From positions 124,001 through 188,000 of the forward strand of contig CAMIAK010000002.1 in assembly GCA_946222885.1 (NCBI GenBank): DNA of 64,000 bases. The letters run 5' to 3'. Under the pieces are notes generated by a model. The model saw only the letters and a program-made list of their open reading frames with translations, searched no databases and was not told where the DNA came from. The translations under genes and the position numbers were made by a program. Source of the stretch: an uncultured Nesterenkonia sp. (GTDB lineage: Bacteria; Actinomycetota; Actinomycetes; Actinomycetales; Micrococcaceae). Positions 59,734 through 64,000 of the stretch are shown here, in pieces (within the stretch, counting starts at the first letter, position 1; every line of letters begins with the position of its first letter).

Positions 59734-59994
59734 ATGGATCTTCTGAGCTCACTCAGCGGCGGGGGACAGGGCCAGGCCGGCCCTGAGGCTCCGCAGTGCT
59801 CCCGCAAGGGCTGCCGGGCCGACGCCGAATGGCAGATCCTCTGGAACAACCCCAAGATCCACGACGCCGAACGCCGCAAGATCTGGCTGGCCTGCGGGGA
59901 ACACCGCGGCTGGTTGGAGAACTTCCTGCAGCAGCGGCTCTTCTGGCGCAGCACCGAGCCGTTGGACGATCGCGGAGAGGAGGGCCAGGGTTGA
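59734..59994 (+). CDS. Small Cys/His-rich, probably zinc-binding protein
   Basis: This 86-residue protein has a putative metal site built from PQCSRKGCRADAEW and IWLACGEHRGWLENFL, that is C-x4-C then C-x2-H. It is conserved in actinobacteria, where it sometimes carries the doubtful label acetone carboxylase. ATG 59734 follows the DUF3099 gene by 22 bp, and its TGA overlaps the TTG start of SURF1. The tight coupling to SURF1 hints at a metal or redox role in oxidase assembly; this is inference. Confidence 0.75.
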   Translation: MDLLSSLSGGGQGQAGPEAPQCSRKGCRADAEWQILWNNPKIHDAERRKIWLACGEHRGWLENFLQQRLFWRSTEPLDDRGEEGQG

Positions 59995-60899
59995 AGGATC
60001 GCTATTCGTTCCTGCTCACCCCCACGTGGCTCGGCTGGTTCGCCGTCTGTGCGCTCTTCGCCGTCGCCTGCGTGTTCCTCGGCCAGTGGCAGATGGACCG
60101 CCGGGATCAGGCCCTCGAGGAGATCGACCGCGTGGTCTCCAACTATGACGAGGAGCCGGTGCCCTTCGGGGAGGTGAGTGAGCTGTTCGCCGACCCGGAT
60201 GCCGAGGACGAATGGACCGTCGCCGAGGCCACGGGCGAATACCTCGATGAGGACATGCTGCTGGTCCGCAACCGCGGCCACGGCGGAGCGGTGGGCTACG
60301 AGCAGCTCGTCCCCTTCCGCATCACCGAAGGCTCTGCCGCGGGGGAGACGGTCGTGATCAGCCGCGGGTGGCTGCCGACTCACAGTGAGGACGGAGGCCG
60401 CCCTGCCGTGCTGCCGGATCCGCCGCAGGGCCAGGCCGACGTCGTGCTGCGCCTGAAGCCGGGGGAGCCGGCGATCGGCCGGGACGCCCCGGAAGGACAG
60501 CTGGCCTCCATCGACCTGGACGAATATCAGGGGGAGCTCGACTACGAGATCCTCACCGGCGCCTACGGTCTGATGGCCGAGGAGTCCCCGGCGCCGCAGG
60601 CGGCCCCGCAGCAGCTGGCGCGCCCCGACCTGGACGAAGGGCCGCATCTGTCCTACTCCATGCAGTGGATCGCCTTCGGCATGCTCGGCTTCATCGGCTG
60701 GGGCTACGCCGCACGGATCCAGGCCCGGAACAACGACCTCGACCTGCTCGCAGAGGAGGAGGACGGACGGCATATGGCCTCCGGGGCCTCCAAGCAGGAG
60801 CGTCTGCGGGAGGCCAAGCGTGTCCACCGCATCCGCTCGGGCCGGCTCAGCGATGAGGACATGGAGGACGCCTGGGTGGAGGAGCAGCTCAGCCGCTAG
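59991..60899 (+). CDS. SURF1 family cytochrome oxidase assembly protein
   Basis: SURF1 helps insert haem A into cytochrome aa3. The 302-residue protein has an N-terminal helix (TWLGWFAVCALFAVACVFLG) followed by GQWQMDRRDQA, then VISRGWLPTHSED and a C-terminal helix (SMQWIAFGMLGFIGWGYA), the family plan. TTG 59991 overlaps the previous stop (TTGA) and has AGGAGGG 6 nt upstream, which decides the start. The charged C-terminal tail of about 60 residues is longer than usual. Confidence 0.92.
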   Translation: MKDRYSFLLTPTWLGWFAVCALFAVACVFLGQWQMDRRDQALEEIDRVVSNYDEEPVPFGEVSELFADPDAEDEWTVAEATGEYLDEDMLLVRNRGHGGAVGYEQLVPFRITEGSAAGETVVISRGWLPTHSEDGGRPAVLPDPPQGQADVVLRLKPGEPAIGRDAPEGQLASIDLDEYQGELDYEILTGAYGLMAEESPAPQAAPQQLARPDLDEGPHLSYSMQWIAFGMLGFIGWGYAARIQARNNDLDLLAEEEDGRHMASGASKQERLREAKRVHRIRSGRLSDEDMEDAWVEEQLSR

Positions 60900-60910
60900 C
60901 CTGTTGGTCG

Positions 60911-60951
60911 CGAAAGCCCCGTATCCGGTTGCCGCCGGTACGGGGCTTTCG
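60911..60951 (+). terminator. Terminator of the DUF3099-SURF1 operon
   Basis: CGAAAGCCCCGTA pairs with TACGGGGCTTTCG (13 bp), with an inner CCGG stem. It begins 12 bp after the SURF1 stop. No long U-run follows. Confidence 0.8.
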
Positions 60952-61032
60952 CATGTGCAGGGCCATACCGGTGCTCTCCCGGCGGTTCCGTCCTGGCGAG
61001 AGAGCGCCTCTGATCCTATACGGTTTTGCAGT

Positions 61033-61044
61033 TTCCTATAGGAA
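61033..61044. promoter_or_regulatory. Palindromic operator upstream of the GntR gene
   Basis: TTCCTATAGGAA is a perfect 12-bp palindrome about 75 nt before the GntR ATG. A half-site TCCTATA recurs 20 bp upstream (61014-61020), the spacing expected for side-by-side dimers. Autoregulation by the GntR protein is inferred. Confidence 0.55.
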
Positions 61045-61118
61045 GTGTTAGAAATGTGCTGCACGTCTCATCAGCTCATCACGATGGTGTCCGGTCTCCT
61101 GGGCATCGGAGGAGATCT

Positions 61119-61829
61119 ATGCCCTCTCAGGACTATGCGGCCCCGGCGGGGGAGCAGGGCCCCTATGACCGGATCAAGGCGATGATCCTCTCAAGCGCGA
61201 TCCCGCCGGACACCAAGCTGAACATCGACCGGCTCTCCCGTGAGCTGGGCGTCTCCCAGACCCCTGTGCGGGAGGCGCTGCAGCGGCTCGAAGGAGCCAA
61301 GCTGGTGGTCTCCAAGAAGCCCCGAGGCCTGTGGACCACTCCGTTGCTGAGCCCCGACGAGCTCGCTGACCTCATGGAGGTCCGCCTGCTGCTGGAGCCA
61401 TGGGCGGCACGCGCTGTGGCCGTGGACCGTGCCTCCAACCCCGGCCGGCAGATGCTGGCGGAGGTGGAGAGGTTTCTGGCTGCGGAGGACGAGGACCGGG
61501 ACGGCTACGGGAGGGCTCAGCACGACCAGCTCTTCCATGAGCTGATCTTCCGCGCGGTGCGCAACGACTTCCTGCGGAACTCCTATGCCCAGCTTCATGC
61601 CCACCTGCATCTGTTCCGGCTCAACCCGGTGGACACCGGCGCCGAGCAGACCCTGAACGAGCACCGCACTGTCGCCGAGGCGATCCTCAATGCCGACGCC
61701 GACGCCGCGGAGACGGCCATGCGCGGCCACCTGACCGGCGCCCTGGACCGTTTCGCCGCCGGACTCGACGGCAGCGCACATGCCGATCCGGAGAATATCC
61801 GCTCCTCAGTGCTGGCTCCCCGCCGCTGA
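61119..61829 (+). CDS. GntR-family regulator, FCD type
   Basis: This 236-residue repressor-type protein has an N-terminal winged helix (YDRIKAMILSSAIPPDTKLN, then LSRELGVSQTPVREALQRLE) and a C-terminal helical FCD ligand domain with metal-binding histidines (AQHDQLFHELIFRAV, NEHRTVAEAI, MRGHLTGAL). ATG 61119 follows GGAGGAGA. FCD regulators bind small organic acids. It lies 59 bp before an Ldh2-type dehydrogenase and a TRAP transporter, its probable targets. Confidence 0.92.
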   Translation: MPSQDYAAPAGEQGPYDRIKAMILSSAIPPDTKLNIDRLSRELGVSQTPVREALQRLEGAKLVVSKKPRGLWTTPLLSPDELADLMEVRLLLEPWAARAVAVDRASNPGRQMLAEVERFLAAEDEDRDGYGRAQHDQLFHELIFRAVRNDFLRNSYAQLHAHLHLFRLNPVDTGAEQTLNEHRTVAEAILNADADAAETAMRGHLTGALDRFAAGLDGSAHADPENIRSSVLAPRR

Positions 61830-61888
61830 GCTGACTCATCGGCTTCAAGAACCATCCGATCCAGACCGACACAAGGAAGTGTGACCCG

Positions 61889-62935
61889 ATGACCGAGACC
61901 ACCCCGGCCCGTTTCTCCGTGGAGGAGGCAGAAGCTTTCGGACGCACTGTGCTCATGGCAGCCGGTGCCCGTGAGCATGATGCCGCCATCACCGCGGAGA
62001 ACCTGGTCTTCGCCGACCGCAGCGGCATCGCCTCCCACGGGCTGCTCCGCCTGCCGCTGTACGCCGACGCCGCGGAGAAGGGCGGGATCAACACCCAGGC
62101 AGAGATGAAGTGGGTCCGCCGGGGCCCCGGCGGAGGACTGCTGGATGCGGACAGCGCCTTCGGGCAGGTGGCTATGGATGAGGCGGTGCGCTTCGCCGCG
62201 GAGGAGCTCACCCGCAGCGCCTCGGTGGTGGTCGCCGTCCAGGGCAGCGTGCACTTCGGGGCGGGGGCCTTCTGGGTGGACAAGCTCGCCCGACAGGGAT
62301 ACGTGGGGCTGCTGACCTCGACCACGGGCCCAGCGGTCTCACCCTTCGGAGGTGCGGGCAAGGTCTTGGGCACCAATCCGTTGGCCATCGCCATGCCAAC
62401 CCAGGACGAGCACAGCATGACCGTGGACATGGCGACCTCCACCGGCGCCTATGGAAAGGTCGTCGCGGCACGCAACGCCGGCGCCCAGGTCCCCGAGGGA
62501 TGGGCGGTGGACGCCCAGGGACGGCCCACCACCGATGCGCAGCAGGCGCTGGACGGGTCGCTGACTCCGTTCGGCGGGCATAAAGGATCCGGGCTGGCGA
62601 TAGCGCTGGAGGGGATCTCGGCGGCGTTGAGCCGGGCCTCCTATGCCTATGAGGCAGTGGACATCTGGGCAGATCCGTCCTCGAAGATGAATGTGGGCCA
62701 CACGCTGATCGCGATGAACCCTGAGTTCTTCGCCGGTACGGATCACACCCGTGAGCGGCTCTCCCAGCTGCGCGGGAAGGTGCGGGCCTCGGGGGAGAAG
62801 GTCTTCGCCCCCGGGGACATCGAAGCGGGCAGCCGCGCCGCACACTCCGAACAGATCGAACTCAGCACCTCCACTGTGGAGCTGCTGGACGAGGCTGCCC
62901 GCAGCCGCGGCGTCGGTCCCCTCTCCGCCCTCTGA
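61889..62935 (+). CDS. Ldh2/malate dehydrogenase family oxidoreductase
   Basis: This 348-residue NAD(P)-dependent 2-hydroxyacid dehydrogenase of the MDH/LDH2 family is unrelated to Rossmann LDHs. It has the catalytic GIASHGLLRLPLY, SVHFGAGAFWVDKLA, GTNPLAIAMP and FGGHKGSGLAIALEGIS. Members oxidise malate, lactate, ureidoglycolate, sulfolactate or related acids; the exact substrate cannot be decided here. ATG 61889 follows AAGGAAG. It pairs with a TRAP solute-binding protein, suggesting uptake and oxidation of a hydroxy-acid. Confidence 0.9.
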   Translation: MTETTPARFSVEEAEAFGRTVLMAAGAREHDAAITAENLVFADRSGIASHGLLRLPLYADAAEKGGINTQAEMKWVRRGPGGGLLDADSAFGQVAMDEAVRFAAEELTRSASVVVAVQGSVHFGAGAFWVDKLARQGYVGLLTSTTGPAVSPFGGAGKVLGTNPLAIAMPTQDEHSMTVDMATSTGAYGKVVAARNAGAQVPEGWAVDAQGRPTTDAQQALDGSLTPFGGHKGSGLAIALEGISAALSRASYAYEAVDIWADPSSKMNVGHTLIAMNPEFFAGTDHTRERLSQLRGKVRASGEKVFAPGDIEAGSRAAHSEQIELSTSTVELLDEAARSRGVGPLSAL

Positions 62936-63011
62936 AGGCGGCCCAGCTGAGCCCGAACCGGTCCGGCAGCCGCCGGGCCCGTCATACCCCACCCGTTCGA
63001 AGGAGAACGTC

Positions 63012-64000
63012 ATGAGGAGGAACCCCCGTCTGAGCAGGGCGGCCGGAGTCTGTCTGGTGACAGCCCTCGGCCTCACTGCCTGCGTGGACACCAGTGTGGA
63101 TCCCCAAGTGGTCGAAGAGGTCCAGTTCGACGGCGAGGAGGTCCGCCTCGCCCATGTCTACGACGCCAACCATCCGGTGGAGGTCTGCGGCGTCACCGCG
63201 GCGAACGAGGCCCTGGACGGCACAGATGTCCGCATCAACTCGTACCCGGGCGGCCAGCTCGGCAGCGAGGGCGAACTGCTGGAGCAGGTCCAGGCCGGCA
63301 GCTTGGAGATGGCCATCGCGGGTCCGTCCTTCCACGGGATCTGGGAGGAGGAGGCGGAGGTCTTCGACGCCGCCTACCTCTTCACCGATGTGGACCACAT
63401 GGAACGCACGGTCAACGGCCCCGTCGCGGAGGACATCTTCGAGCGGCTCCGTGAGAACTACGGACTCGACGTGCATGCGACCTGGTACCTGGGGACCCGT
63501 CACGCCACCGGCAACACGGAGGTCATCGACTCCGGCGACATGGCCGGCCAGGCCTTCCGAGTCCCGGAAGCCCCGCTGTTCCGCGCGCTGGCAGAGGTTC
63601 TGGGCGCCTCGGCGACCTTCATGTCCCTGGACGAGGTCTACCTGGGCCTGCAGCAGGGAACCATCGATGCCCAGGAGAACCCGGCTCCCACCATCTCGGC
63701 GAACAGCCTGTACGAAGTGCAGGAGTACCTCAATCTCACCCATCACATCGTGGCGGGAGTGATGGTCACCGGCTCGGAAGCAGCGTTGTCGGTGCTCGAG
63801 GACCACGAGCAGGAGGCTCTGCGGGAAGCCCTGCAGGAGGGTGCAGAGGCGACCCGCGACTGTGTGGAGGCAGAAGAGGAGGAGCTCTTCGCCGAATGGG
63901 AGGAGACGGGCGCGATCACCGTCAACGACGACGTCGATCTCGATCATTTCCGTGACCGCGCCGCTGAGGTCATCCCGGAGCAGTTCTCCTGGGGCGAGCT
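63012..64000 (+). CDS. TRAP transporter solute-binding protein DctP, 3' end beyond window
   Basis: The frame is open from ATG 63012 to the window end (329 codons seen). It encodes a secreted lipoprotein: signal with lipobox LGLTAC, then VRLAHVYDANHPVEVCG, INSYPGGQLGSEGELLEQVQ, GSLEMAIAGPSFHGIW, the arginine-bearing QAFRVPEAPLF and LQQGTIDAQENPAPT. These are DctP-family landmarks, with the Arg expected to bind a carboxylate. AAGGAGAA precedes the ATG. Permease genes should follow outside the window. Confidence 0.93.
   Translation, partial: MRRNPRLSRAAGVCLVTALGLTACVDTSVDPQVVEEVQFDGEEVRLAHVYDANHPVEVCGVTAANEALDGTDVRINSYPGGQLGSEGELLEQVQAGSLEMAIAGPSFHGIWEEEAEVFDAAYLFTDVDHMERTVNGPVAEDIFERLRENYGLDVHATWYLGTRHATGNTEVIDSGDMAGQAFRVPEAPLFRALAEVLGASATFMSLDEVYLGLQQGTIDAQENPAPTISANSLYEVQEYLNLTHHIVAGVMVTGSEAALSVLEDHEQEALREALQEGAEATRDCVEAEEEELFAEWEETGAITVNDDVDLDHFRDRAAEVIPEQFSWGE

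Overview
The window is a high-GC chromosome segment from an actinobacterium. It carries the actinobacterial arrangements ffh-rpsP-khpA-rimM-trmD-rplS, comM-dprA-xerC, fabD-fabH-acpP-fabF beside a PucR-type regulator and aceE, RDD gene/glnA1/glnA2/glnE, and sufR-B-D-C-S-U-T. Many genes look leaderless, and the proteins are rich in Glu and Asp. Gene order and acidity point to the Micrococcaceae, perhaps a Nesterenkonia-like halotolerant genus. That placement is an inference from synteny; no rRNA is present.

Layout: 1-7.6 kb holds surface-polysaccharide genes: the end of an acyltransferase/SGNH gene, then two paralogous giant glycosyltransferases flanking a small coiled-coil protein in one overlapping operon. 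7.6-14.2 kb is the SRP/ribosome/tRNA-modification block, followed by two signal peptidases I and RNase HII. 14.2-18.6 kb holds dprA, comM and yraN, with xerC diverging from them. 18.6-27.1 kb has the DUF3145 gene behind a structured leader, the type II fatty-acid cluster (fabD-fabH-acpP-fabF), its probable regulator FasR, and aceE. 27.3-30.6 kb holds DUF3052, peroxiredoxin, Lrp, MFS and SnoaL-like genes, then tRNA-Val. 30.7-34.1 kb has a small ORF, ppgK, map, a SPOR-like gene and panB. 34.2-41.8 kb is nitrogen metabolism: glnA2-glnE, an LLM oxidoreductase, and glnA1 behind a GlnR box. 41.8-45.8 kb has a propeller lipoprotein, ctaA and an ABC exporter. 45.9-48.4 kb is an accessory interval: an ECF41 sigma factor with its divergent NAD(P)-binding partner, a DUF4143 remnant and an orphan protein. 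48.4-55.2 kb is the SUF operon. 55.3-60.9 kb has LOG, ABC-F, two SDRs, DUF3099, a Cys-rich protein and SURF1. 61-64 kb starts a GntR / Ldh2-type dehydrogenase / TRAP transporter cluster cut by the window edge.

The most informative signals are regulatory. A 17-bp inverted repeat (TTGTAG-N5-CTACAA type) sits in both the fab-operon and fasR promoters. A different 17-bp palindrome (TTCTAC-N5-GTAGAA) sits at both the ABC exporter-ctaA promoter and the DUF3099-SURF1 promoter, suggesting a small regulon for haem A and cytochrome oxidase assembly. A four-element GlnR-like box precedes glnA1. DUF3145 has a hairpin leader that can pair with its own ribosome-binding region. Strong hairpins separate acpP from fabF and sufB from sufD. 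At least nine genes have a TANNNT -10 box exactly 6-7 nt before the start codon. I found no CRISPR array, prophage or insertion sequence.
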